From the NCBI GenBank assembly GCA_003013855.2, contig PVNU02002350.1, positions 1 through 64,000 on the forward strand: a stretch of DNA of 64,000 nt, given 5' to 3'. Numbering within the stretch: the stretch's first letter is position 1; the number at the start of each line of letters is the position of its first letter. The position numbers and the translations under genes were made by a program. Shown piece after piece: positions 31,000 to 42,047 of this stretch. The notes under the pieces are model-generated. The model was not told the DNA's origin, did no database searches, and saw only the letters and a program-made list of their open reading frames with translations. Origin of the DNA: Liriodendron chinense. Its lineage: Eukaryota; Streptophyta; Magnoliopsida; Magnoliales; Magnoliaceae.

Positions 31000-31008
31000 G
31001 TTAAGCCT

Positions 31009-31441
31009 GACGGATTGTCTGTAGACCATGGATATACCTGATGACCCGACTCTCTGGGGGCCCACCGTGATGTATGTACTTTATCCACACGGTCCATACG
31101 TCTTTCCAGCTCAATGTCATTAATGAGACAAAAAACAAGACTGATCCAAAGCTAAAGTGGACCACACCACATTACACAGTAAGGATAATGATTCCGACCG
31201 TTGAAAGGGAAAATTAAAATATCAGCTTGATCCAAAACTTTCTGTGGCCACGAAGAAGTTTTTAACTGTAGGCATCCAATCCCCTTTGTGTCCTGTTGTG
31301 TGGTCCACTAGAGCATTGGATCTCCCTTATTTTTGGTCTCATGCCTTGAAATGATACGAAAAAAACGTATGAACGACGTGGATAAAACACAAACATCACG
31401 GTGGGCCCCACAACTGGTGACCTGTCATGAGCAATCCGCGT
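31009..31441. mobile_element. Foldback-family copy abutting the previous one
   Basis: Left GACGGATTGTCTG and GGGGGCCCACCGTGATGTATG; right inverted GCACGCGGATTGCTC and GGGGCCCACCGTGATG. Only the 9-bp duplication of the neighbouring element separates the two. Confidence 0.75.
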
Positions 31442-33009
31442 GCTGATATTACATCATGTGGCCCACCTGAGATTAGGGTCGGCCTGACTTTTGGACTTAA
31501 GGTTAAAGAAGAGCGGATATGATTGATGGAGCGGATGCCATGAACAAAGCGTGGTGGGCCCACACGAAACGTTGTAAAATAAACTTAAAAACAAATGGGC
31601 TTTTGCTATACGTCAGTCCACATGCTTATGTAGCATACACGTGCGAATCCGAGCAGACCATCAAGTGGGCCACACTGTGAATATCACTATCTAATAATCT
31701 GGGACGTTTACTATTCAGATGATCCACACTGTATAAAGAAAATTCACTGCAAGAAAAAGCTTGTTTTATCCATCCATTTGTTTAATACTGTGGCCCACTT
31801 GATGAATGAACTGGCATGATATGTGGTTAAAAAACATCTACCTGTGTGGGCCACTTGATGGACGGTTTAGATCTTAGAAAGTTTTTCTATATTGTCGCAT
31901 GCACTGGGATGTATTTCGGGAGGGTTATACACCGCGTGGGTGTAGCTAAACTCTGCATAAAATAAACAATAAAACGGGCATCTGCTTTATAAAATAAGCT
32001 GCACCCCTTTACCATACATCATCTTTTTAAGTCCTCGTTGCCATCAAACATAGGCATGATGCAGTATAATACCATTATTTAGATTTGATATGATCAAGTG
32101 GGGCCCACCATTCCTGAGCTGGTGGGCCTGATGCATGATGGGTTCTTGATAGAAGTCTTAAATTATTGAAAGCTATTTGCACTTTTTGAGGAGCGTTGAT
32201 ACAATGAAACTTTTTCATGGTGATAGGGGAATGAGACTAATCGGGATTGTTGTGTTTTAGTGGGCCAGCACATGACTCCATTGTGACTCGGGAAGAGAAA
32301 AGCTTTAATACTCGGGCAGTGTGGTGGATGATACGCAGGCACAGAAATTAATTAGAAATTGCATGTCTGGCAATTAAGTTATACAAATTAAATCGTTAAA
32401 ATTGCGTCCCTTTGATGGTCATGCTTATAGATTTGGTGGATATTGATTTACGTTAAAAATGAAAAGCGATGGATTTTATTGGACCAAATACTGTAGTTAA
32501 GTAAATTTGTAATTTTTAATAAAAATATTATGAAAATTAAATTTTTAATAATAAAAATTTTAATTTTTTATTTTATAAATTGTGATTTTTTTGACATTTT
32601 AAAAAAATTAATACATTTTAATCATAAGATTTTACAAATCCTAATCCTTCATAAACTTTGATAAATTAAAACTATTTTAAAACACTAAATGTATAATATT
32701 ATATATAAGATAAACAAACCAATCGAAAAACTCTTCAACTCATTAACTCATTTAACTAGAAAACGCTTGAGATTATTATTCCTCATACCTCTATTTCAGA
32801 GCATTCAATTTTTAAGTTTACAAAAATCTAGAACTATATACTAAATTTCAAGCGGACCACATTATAATAAATATTGGCATTTAAACACCCACCTGTTTTA
32901 TTTTCTTAGGAAATGACAATATTCTACAAACAATTCATTATTATTTTTTTATCCGTTTGAAATTCACTATAGTTCTTACTTCGAAAATCACTTCAAAAGT
33001 AGTTTAAAA
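31442..33009. other. Intergenic DNA without recognisable genes
   Basis: It contains repeated GTGGGCCAC(T/A)-type phrases (31600-31970), a GGGTGTAGCTAA phrase similar to that near 4224, and the left part of a MITE at about 32297-32480. A very AT-rich stretch (32480-32760) follows. No coding signal. Confidence 0.45.
32297..32480 (+). mobile_element. MITE of the GATAC-CTGGCAGAG family, partial
   Basis: AAAAGCTTTAATACTCGGGC, then CAGTGTGGTGGATGATACGC and AGAAATTGCATG, matches the left arms at 7928 and 34418. No right arm was found. Confidence 0.5.
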
Positions 33010-33265
33010 TTATGGGCCTCGCCGTGATATACATGATATATCCATTACATCCATTAGTTTTACTCGAATGTTTTAATATATAAATAAGAAAATGAGGCTG
33101 ATCCAACGTAAGAGGTTTTTACCGATAAGTATTGGATACCTTTTTTCCTAAGGTGTGGTCCACCTGAACTTTGTATTTGCTTCATCTTTTGGACATTGCC
33201 TGTGTTCATTTGCCAAAAAAGATAGATAGTAAGGATAAGCCACAAACATAACAGTGAGCCCCCAC
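33010..33265. mobile_element. Foldback-family copy, decayed
   Basis: GGGCCTCGCCGTGATATAC at the left and ACAAACATAACAGTGAGCC at the right, with GGTGTGGTCCACCTGAAC between them. Confidence 0.55.
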
Positions 33266-33309
33266 GTATATTTTACATTCTCTTCAATTTTAACAATATA
33301 AAAGGTAAA

Positions 33310-33637
33310 CACTCAAATCATACACAGGGAACGGCATGGGAATTACCCACCATGAGAATTGGAAAATCAAACAGGCCCGGGATGAAGGGAAAACACAAAT
33401 GCCTGCTTATCCAAAACTTATGTGCCTCCGTTAAGTTTTCAACGGTGGGCATTCAATCCTCACTTTTTCCTATGGTGTGGTCCACTTGAGCTTTGGATAT
33501 TCCATCTTTTTTGGTCTTGTGCTCTAAAATATAATTGGAAAAATGTATGGATGGGGTGGATAAAACACATACATCATGGTTGGGCCCGCAGAGCTTTTCC
33601 AACCTGGCTGACGTAGGGGTTACCAGCATCCGCGTCC
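33310..33637. mobile_element. Foldback-family copy, left arm lost
   Basis: The middle (GGTGTGGTCCACTTGAGC) and right arm (ACACATACATCATGGTTGGG, then ATCCGCGTCC at the end) are clear. The left terminus is missing. Confidence 0.65.
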
Positions 33638-33702
33638 ATCGCCCCTCGGGATCCAATGCAGAGATGTTCCAATCGTTTGGTCCATCCTCTCGTGCCGCCG
33701 TA

Positions 33703-34030
33703 GGACGCGGATTGCCTGCCAAAGCCCTTCGCAGGCATCTCCTGCACACTCGGAATGTAGGTGGGGCCCATAGTGATGTTTGTGGAAATCTACGCCGTCC
33801 AACCATTTTGTGAGATCATTTTAGAAGTTGCTACCAACATTCGAGTGGCCTTCAATAAGTTTTTAATGGTGGGTATTCAAAATCACCGCTGTTTTCTATG
33901 GTGTGGTCCACCTAATATTTGTATTTGCCTCATATTTGGAATCATACCCTAAAACGAGCTGTCAAAACGAATGTACGGCGTGGATGTTAGGCACATACAT
34001 CACGGTGGGGCTGATCGACCGAAGGCGCGC
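33703..34030. mobile_element. Foldback-family copy, right terminus lost
   Basis: It starts GGACGCGGATTGCCTGCC. The left arm is GGTGGGGCCCATAGTGATG and the right inner arm is ACATACATCACGGTGGGG. The terminal sequence expected after that is absent. Confidence 0.7.
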
Positions 34031-34417
34031 CCCATCAGACTTTCACCCATTAGAGGGGGACGCTTGCTTGATTTATTCTTTATTTGAAGCTGCATGATGG
34101 ACCGTTAGAAATTTAGGACTAACTTGATGAACGGTCCGGATCTTGATCAAGGACACTTTTTTTCTGCATGACCTTGATCAAGGACACTGTCAACAGAGAG
34201 GACACTGTCGGTCATACAAAAAAACGTACACTATCAGAGATCATCAGCGCAGCAATGTATGACCAGGGGACCACATTTTCCAATATTTAACCCACCGCCT
34301 TATGATCAAATTACGAAAATGCCACTGCTCCACTGAGTTATGACGGCATTGGATGTGCTTGTTCCCAGCAAAAGACGAGGTCGATTTTGTAATCGACCGA
34401 AGTTCTGTCCCTCTTTG

Positions 34418-34820
34418 AGAAAACTTTTGATACTCTGGCAGAGTATGATAGATGATACTCATGAATTTAAAAATTATTTACAAAGTGCATGCTTGAGGTA
34501 AAAGTAATTCAAACTAAACTGTCCAAACTATGGATCCCAGCTTATATGTGTCGTATAGAAAATTTTAGCATCTTATTATTATCCAACTATCAGATTGGTT
34601 TATATTTATTGGACGTTTAATTGAAAAATCGAATGGTCATATTTTAACAAAAAATGTGTTTTGAAAATATTAAATTATAATTTTTAAATTAAATTAAATT
34701 AAATTATGCAGGGGTATTTTCACATTTTAGTCGGTTTATTTTCAATTAATATATTTCACACATGCAATAACTGAGTGCATGCGTGTGAAACTTCATACTC
34801 TGCCAGTGTTTCAAACAGCT
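34418..34820. mobile_element. MITE with GATACTCTGGCAGAGTATGA terminal inverted repeat
   Basis: Left TTTTGATACTCTGGCAGAG; right inverted GTTTGAAACACTGGCAGAG, followed on both by TATGA. About 400 bp and AT-rich inside. Same family as 7928, 32297 and 34863. No transposase. Confidence 0.7.
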
Positions 34821-34862
34821 CCCCTTTCTTCCGCGAGTTATTTTGTTACGCTGACTGCGTAC

Positions 34863-35226
34863 GACACTTGATACACACGCACTTAGAAATTATAAATTTC
34901 AAATATATTACCTCAATTTAAACCGTCTAAATTGTGGAATCAACTGTCCCTAAGTTACTAAATAAAAATCAGAATGGTGAAACGATCTAAACCTCTGATT
35001 CGTGGACACTTGTAAATAAGACCATTGGATATCTTAACCGTCTAATCAACGTTCAATCAGCTGATATTTTTATGGTAAAGTAAATGTAATCTTTAGTTCG
35101 CAATACATGTAAACTGATACCGATAAGTGGGAGGTTTCAATTGAATTTCTTGTATCGTACATACGCAATTTCTAAGTTCCTGCGTATCAAGCATCACACT
35201 CTCCCAGTGTATCAAAGCTTTTTCCT
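34863..35226. mobile_element. MITE of the same family, left end truncated
   Basis: The inner left arm CTTGATACACACGCACTTAG matches the inverted right arm CTTGATACGCAGGAACTTAG. The outer 25 bases (GCTTTGATACACTGGGAG) are present only at the right. Confidence 0.65.
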
Positions 35227-36563
35227 CCTTTTTCTTCTTACATGCAATGCACTCAGTACGGATAATCACTACGCCATCCTTTCTGTCATATGTTCACAGC
35301 CACGTCGCCCTCTGTCAAGAAAAAGGAAACACTCTATCATCCTCAACTGAGGATATGTGCACTATCCTCAGGACCTTTGTTGTGACTTGGAAGCATGCCT
35401 CGTAATCATCTGAACCCTTCGATCGGTCTGGTCCGAGACTGAGAATGGAATGTTAAGAAATACATCAGTGATCCAGATTCAAGGAAAAGAAGGAAAAATC
35501 GGACGGTTTGGATCTATACATATGGTGTAGCTTTCCTGTGGTGCACCTAGTTTGCATACGTCCGGCCTATGGTTGATATATCCAAGCCGTTAATCTGATG
35601 GCCCATCATGAACAAACCATGCCCAACTTTAACATTCGATGGCTAGGATTCCCGATACAGGAGATTTGGAGGGCTCCACCATGATTTGCTGCAGGGATCC
35701 AACCGTCCCTGGGATGCGCCCCTGAATCGGGTGGACCGCAACACAGAGAAATAGTTGGGAGGGAACGCCAACCGTTTCCAACAGTCAGGTGGGCCCCAAC
35801 ACGAACCACGCTAACCGTTTATCTGTATTGTGGGCCCCTGAGTCACAGACGGTCTTGATTTTCGTAGCCTTGGCAAACATGATGTGACGCATCTGATGGT
35901 CGGCTTGGATCTTGGGCCCACAAAGATCAACATTGCATTCGAGAAAATAATATACGCTACACATATCAAACAGGAATTAAATCGAAGTACTTATCCTCTG
36001 AATAGGAAGTTCTAGATTTTCACATGTATACAGCATACGTGGCTGATTCACGTGCATACAAACGAATTCTGAGAGTATTATATCCAACGTCTGTATTCTT
36101 CCACGTTGGACCTAAAATCCTGTGATCCAGGCTGTTGATCTCCCTTCCCTCCTATTATTACACATGGGAAGATCACAACTACACATCTTGAAACAGATTT
36201 TTTTTTTTTTTTTTAAGTGGAATGTGTGTCGTTGCTGTATCACTTTCTCAGTAAGATGTGGGTCGTTGTTGTGTCACTCTCGATGCACGGAAAGATATGA
36301 TGGCGCTCAAGTTCCCTTCACGTCGACGAAGAGCGTTTTGCATTAGCGATGTTCCTATCAATATCATTCCCGCGTGGGTTTACATGCAGATATTTTTTTT
36401 AGGATGACGCCAAAAGATTGATTAAACCCTCTTTTTCACTTGAAAGTTCTTCATTTTATCCGTTGATCAAGTGGGCCAGGCATGCACAGAGATTAAATTA
36501 AGAGAACAAAACCAACGTTCTACGTGATTTAATATTCATGGTTTGACAGACCATGGATTGGAG

Positions 36564-36628
<65 letters not shown>

Positions 36629-36860
36629 GAAGCATCTACACATGCTAGGTGGGTCAAGCTCAAAATAACCCGAGGCCTGCACAAAAATTGATTTAGCCAA
36701 GCATGCCGGGCCAACGCCCAGCCTATAATCCAAGCAAATTGGTCCAAGCCCAGTCCACAGTCAGCATGCGGTGGACCAGGCCAGCCAGCGGCCATGATTG
36801 GTAAACACTTAGTGAAAGAGTCCATGCTGGTTGTGTAGTCCGTGGGTGGCGGGACTTGAT
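35227..36860. other. Intergenic DNA without recognisable genes
   Basis: It contains a (TA)n microsatellite of about 60 bp (36564-36623), then AGCCCAGTCC/GGGCCAACGCC-type text (36640-36790) resembling decayed hAT MITEs. Open frames across the TA run are spurious. Confidence 0.5.
36564..36623. repeat. (TA)n microsatellite
   Basis: Uninterrupted TA for about 60 bases. Confidence 0.95.
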
Positions 36861-36861
36861 A

Positions 36862-37285
36862 GGGCCACTACAATGTATGTGTTTTATCCTAGTTGTCTAC
36901 CCATTTTGCAAACTTATTTTCAGGCCATGAGCTTAAAATTAAAGCATATCCAAAGTAGCTTAAAATTAAAGCATATCCAAAGTTCAAATTACACCATAGT
37001 AAATAAGGGGATTTATTGCCTACCTTTGAAAACTTCCCTAGGACAACGGAGTTTTGGACCAAGATGATAATATTTGTGTTTTGTGACCTTCTAAAAAAAG
37101 TTGAATGACAAATAAACATTAATTTGGGCTTTAAGAAGGTTTCACCTGGATTTAATTATCCCTAATGTTTTCTATAGTTTTGTTCATTTGAGCTTTAGAT
37201 ATGCTTTAATTTTGGGATCATGACTTAAAATGAACTATCAAAATGGATGGACAACATGGATAAAATACATAATAGTAGGTGTCAC
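36862..37285. mobile_element. Foldback-family copy, AT-shifted, with 27-bp internal duplication
   Basis: GGGCCACTACAATGTATGTG at the left and AAAATGGATGGACAACATGG with AAAATACATAATAGTAGG at the right. A 27-bp unit starting AGCTTAAAATTAAAGC is perfectly repeated at 36930-36956 and 36957-36983. Confidence 0.65.
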
Positions 37286-38650
37286 AGGTACTACCATCAT
37301 GAACATCAAGGTCCATGATAGTTTAAGCTTGAATTTACACAATTCTTAGCCCTTAATAATGGACACAGATTGGGTATTATCCAACTTGCACAAGTAGTGA
37401 CATAGGGAAGAGTGTGAAAAAAATGAGAAAGATCACTCGTCTTCCTCAAGTGATTCAAAAATCTTGAATTTATGAGGAAAAAAAAAGATAAAACTTAAAA
37501 AAAAATTATTGAATAATGTTTAATGCCTATTTTTTTCATTTACATAATTAATAAAAAAAAAATAAACCAAAATTCATAATTATAAAAAATAGCAAAATTC
37601 TAACTCTAATACAATTCTTAATTCAATTAAAACACAACTTATTAGAAATATGAAGTTGTCTAAAAAATAAAAAATTCTAAATTAACTTTACCGGATAATT
37701 ACAGTAAATATTAATAGGTTGTGTGTCCCTTAGCAATACTCAGATTAAAAGTTATGATTGATTTATGATTCACACTTCAAACAAGCTTTCCCTATTTGGA
37801 TAGAATTTTTTTGAATTGGACATGCTTGACCCAATTATATCATGCCTTAAATATGACAATGTTTAGATTTAACAAGTTATTTCTACTTCCGTTTGACCTT
37901 CTTTATGTTAGGAATGTATTCTTGGTCCTACATTAAGCATATATAGCTCTAAAAGGCTTCCTTAATTTATGGATTTTATACAAATTTAACATTCATTTTC
38001 CATATCATTTTTAGGGTCTAAGCAACAAATGAAGCTCATGTGTGCTACACATGGAGAGCCAAAGTAGGCTCAAAGTTTTGGATAAAGTTGATATTTGTGT
38101 TTTCCCTTCTTAAATGTCCATGTGACCAAATGAACATGCCAAATGGAAATTAAGAATCATGGTTGGCCTTAGAAAGGTTTTTAGTGGCTATCATTATTAC
38201 CATTATTTCCTTTCCTGTAGTGTGCTCCACTTGAGCCTTGAATCTACCTCAATGTTTTTTTTTTTTTCTTTTTTTCTTTTTTTTTTTTACCGATACGAGG
38301 GTGGTCCCTTATTGCCGGTGTACAAGTAGTACTCAAATCTGCCTCACATGATAATGTCGGCATCACGTGCCCTGTTGAGAATATCTCCGAGGCATAGTAC
38401 ATCAACGGTGGGATTCAACGGACGTTATCCGGACCCACAAGCTGTGGGCCCTACTTTTAATAATTGAAAACCCGAGTACAGTATCCAAAGCCTTGGGATC
38501 CAGGATGATATAGTAAAAAAGTAAAAAAGCAAAAAAAAAATAATAAAAAAAAGCTTTTTTACCCGCGCCCTCGCCCCTAAGCCGATGCTGCCAACCGAAC
38601 CCAACTCAAACACCAGCAGCCGGTCAAAATGACGTCATAAACCCTTGTGG
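37286..38650. other. AT-rich intergenic DNA with foldback relic
   Basis: It holds AT-rich text, a decayed foldback relic at about 37985-38255 (AAGCAACAAATGAAGC, then CTGTAGTGTGCTCCACTTG), and poly-T runs near 38257-38290. No coding signal. Confidence 0.5.
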
Positions 38651-39164
38651 GCCCCACCCAGATGGCCCACCCCTAGTGCTGAACAAACCTAAAAAAGAGC
38701 AGCTTGTCCCCTCCATCTCCCCATACTCGCTGGGCCCCACAAAACGCGCGCACCTCAAACCTGTCTGCCATCTCTCGATACAACCCGCCCGCAAATGCGA
38801 TCTACTCCCTTTCACTTTAAATCTAACCCTTTCTCAGCCGTCCGATCAAAATAAAAGAAAAAGAAAAAAAGAAAAGATCGCCAGCTCTCATCTGCCAATC
38901 TCGTCTACCTCTGCAGACTGCAGTGAGAACGAGTGAAAGAAGCAGAGCAACAAACACCCAACAGCTTCTCTCCTACCTTCTCTTCCTTTCGTTGGAGAGA
39001 ACGTATCGGAATTTCGAGGCGGAAGCGATCTCGTTTTGGCTGCAGATATTACTCCATTCCTAATTCCTTTCTTCTCTTCTACTTTTCCCACTCTCTCTTC
39101 TCTCCTTTTACTCTCCGGAGAAGAAATCGCATTTCCACAACGTCACGAGAAAAATCGGCACCCG
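38651..39164 (+). promoter_or_regulatory. Likely promoter and 5' leader exon of the DUF3527 gene
   Basis: The region is CT-rich and GC-shifted compared with its surroundings, with many TTCTCTCCT-like stretches typical of plant 5' leaders. A strong donor, CCCG|GTATGT, lies at 39164/39165. The transcription start cannot be fixed from sequence; about 38890 is a guess. The leader exon would be spliced to an acceptor shortly before the ATG at 42048. Confidence 0.5.
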
Positions 39165-39209
39165 GTATGTGTTCTTTCCCTCTTTATTTTCAGGAAAATG
39201 ATTTCTCAC

Positions 39210-40036
39210 GTTTGGTTTATGGATTCCTGTTTTTCTTGTTTTGAATTTCGATTTTCCGGCAAAGAATTCACAGTCGTTGGCTTTTAGAATGAAATTGACC
39301 GAATTACCCTTGTTTGAATGACGATGTGATGGTTGATATGGTTTTGGGAGAGGGAAAATTGGTATTTCTTGAAATAGATGGATTCCTGGTTTTTGAATTT
39401 CAGTCTTCCAGCGAAGAGTTCTCAGTCGATCTGAGCTCGGGTTATGGAATGAATGCGGAATTATGAAAATTGACCGAATTACCCTTGTTTGAATGACAAT
39501 GAGATGATTGATGTGGGTAAATTAGGTATTTTTGAAATGGATGGATTCTCAATGGATTTGAGCTTGGCCTTTTGAGTGATCGAGTAATTGTGAAATTGAC
39601 GGAAATAACCTTTGCGGACAGAATGATGAGATGACTGATATGGTTATGGTAGTGGAGGGTAAATTAGGTATTTCTTGAAATAGATGGGAGTCCTGTTTTG
39701 AATTTCAATCTCCCAGCAAGGAATTCTCGGTGTATCTGAGCTTGGGGTTCTCGAATGATTTTGTAATTATGAAATTGACCAAAATGCCCTTGTGGGAAGA
39801 GTGATGAGATGGCTGATATGGTCAAAAAACTGGAGGGTAAATTAGGTATTTGTTGAAATAGATGGAGTCCTGTTTTTGAATTTCAATTTCATCTCCCAGT
39901 AAAGAATTCTCAGTATATCTGAGCTTGGCTTCTCGAATGAGTGCGTACTTATGAAATTGACCAAAATGCCCTTGTGGGAAGAGTGATGAGATGACTGATA
40001 TGGTTTTGAGAGTGGAGGGTAAATTAGGAAATAGAT
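39210..40036. repeat. Tandem repeat of about 178 bp, 4-5 copies, in the leader intron
   Basis: The phrase GAAATTGACC ends at 39300, 39475, 39601, 39780 and 39962. Spacing is about 175-182 bases except for one shortened unit of 126. Each unit also carries TGATGAGATG.CTGATATGG, GAGGGTAAATTAGGTATTT and TGAATTTCAATCTCCCAG. It starts about 45 bp after the leader donor. Confidence 0.88.
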
Positions 40037-40122
40037 GATGGAATTTGTCTCGAAGTAGGAGGATTTGAGGGGGTTGTGGTGAGAATGGCAGCCTATCCTA
40101 TCTTATCTCCAGCTTCTGAGAA

Positions 40123-40128
40123 ATGTGT

Positions 40129-40181
<53 letters not shown>
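40123..40181. repeat. (GT)n microsatellite
   Basis: About 58 bases of GT with one AT interruption. Confidence 0.95.
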
Positions 40182-40183
<2 letters not shown>

Positions 40184-40804
40184 TGGCTCTCTCTGCCCGC
40201 CCTTCTTGTCTTGGCATTTGTCTCACTTGCCCTTTGGCCTCTCGACTGCATTCCTAGATTTCTGGTGGACCGCCAGTTGTGAATTGTCTTTTTGAAGAGA
40301 AAAGGATGGGGCATGCCATCGATGGATCGGACATTACTTTGGCTTCATATTGAGATGAGAGAAGTGCCAAGCTGCCAATGCGAAGGCAGGTTGAAGTGGA
40401 GGATTGGGGCACACGTGCATGTGAGATCGGACCGTTCATTGGGTGTGACCAATTTGTCAAAATCACCGTGTTGAAAATCATAATAGGGTTTGAATCATAT
40501 CAAATGGCAAATCCTATTGTAGATTGTAAGATTTTTTTCTGATTTCTTAAAAGAAATATAAAAAAACATATGAAAAAATATAAATAAATTGAAAAAGATT
40601 AAAAACTCATCAATGATAGTAAAGGATTCTTGTCCTTTTTTCTTTGTTTTCTTTCAAAAAAATTATCTTAAAAAACATGCAAGAATCCTCTACTAATTTT
40701 GTTCCTTTCTTGAGTGTAGAATCATGTTAGGAAAAATGCCATTCGATTCCATTGTGAATAAAAAGATATCTCAATTTCTTTATTTTAGGTTTTTGAATAT
40801 CAAA

Positions 40805-40830
40805 CCCCCCCCCCCCCCCCCCCCCCCCCC
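40805..40830. repeat. Poly-C run of 26
   Basis: An uninterrupted C homopolymer in the leader intron. Its exact length is likely to be error-prone. Confidence 0.9.
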
Positions 40831-42047
40831 ACTCTCAAAAGAAAAAAAATTGAGGATATTTTTAATAGGAGAGTGCATTGTTCTTGTTTTATAAGCAAAA
40901 GGCTACAAAGGAAGAAGAAAAAAAAATGAATAAAAAAATGATTTAAGTAATTTTTGGGCCCATTTATGTGACCCACTGCAAACCTGTTTGATCATTAGGC
41001 TGGTCTGCTCATCTCAAGTGGAAGACATGTATGAGAATGAACTAAGTCATCCATTTTTATCATTAAAATGCAGCCTCACCTAATGAGCAGACTGGCCTGA
41101 TATTTCAAACATGTATGTTCTTGTGGTGCCCTACTGAGGAATGGATCTCTCACACTTGTTGCAAATCACCTCTTCAATAGCAGAGGAGAGATGCTGACAT
41201 TCTTTTGTTCTTGGTTCCTTGGCAATCTAACCTTAACGTAATTATTCTATTTATCTATAGATGTGTACAAACCTAATTACAGATTTGTATAAACCTGTAA
41301 TGGACGAAGAATGTTACTACTGCTACTACTACTACTTGTTGGAAAGTTGGAATACGTGTGCGTCATTGCTTTCTTCATTGGGCTCTCTGAAAAACTAATC
41401 TCTCATGTTCTCGTCTCATGTTTCTGTTTTGATTACATGTTTTCATTTATGTGGATAGTGTCGGTTGTTTCTCTTTCTTCAGATCACTACTCACCATGGT
41501 TCAAACTATGGATGATACATATCATTTTTTTTCTTGGAAGACCAATTCAGTCGATATATCAATTGATATGGCAAATGCACAATGGTTTTTTGAAAAACCG
41601 ATATTACAAGAGTACTGATATGTTAAACTTGCTACTAACCACCATGGTGCTTTTATTGATAGACATTTCAAAGATGTTTGTTTATTCACTGCTTCCGTAC
41701 ATTAGAAGGTCAAAGAGTCTATTTTATGTGAAATTCATCTTAGAAGTTAACATGTACCTTAGTTATGAGAAAGGAAGTTTGGTTTGTTTCCATGTGCGAG
41801 TTTCCATGTTTGATGTATGTATGATATGATTAATGCTTGTGAAACAACTCCAAATTCAGGCGAATATCTTATTACCCCGACAGGAGAACCCACGGCGATG
41901 TGAATCATATCAGAATGTGAAGTTTGATGAGAAATGCATCTGTAAAGGATGGCAGCAAACATGAAGTGGCTTGAAATGACTGCTTTTGTCATCGGCAAGC
42001 TGTGGCTGGAAAAGAACCCCATTTGATCTGTATCACTGCCTAATATC

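Larger units (their letters stand above)
39165..42047 (+). other. Long 5' leader intron (plus leader exon 2) of the DUF3527 gene
   Basis: There is no convincing coding frame for 2.9 kb between the leader donor and the start codon. The likely acceptor is AACTCCAAATTCAG near 41859, or CCCCGACAG near 41882. Inside are a tandem array (39210-40036), a GT microsatellite, a 26-C run, and a small palindromic MITE at about 40970-41140 (GGTCTGCTCAT / ATGAGCAGACTGG). The Leu-rich frame at 41311-41829 lies here and is probably not coding. Confidence 0.55.

Noticed and set aside
36529..36825. 98-codon minus-strand frame with an Ile-Tyr repeat
   Set aside because: The repeat is the translation of a TA microsatellite.
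40076..40282. Cys-Val repeat protein
   Set aside because: Translation of a GT microsatellite.
41311..41829. 172-codon plus-strand open frame, very rich in Leu, Ile, Val and Phe
   Set aside because: It lies in the 5' leader intron of the DUF3527 gene and starts in a CTACTACTACT-like repeat. It has no recognisable family and looks like an AT-rich chance frame rather than a membrane protein.
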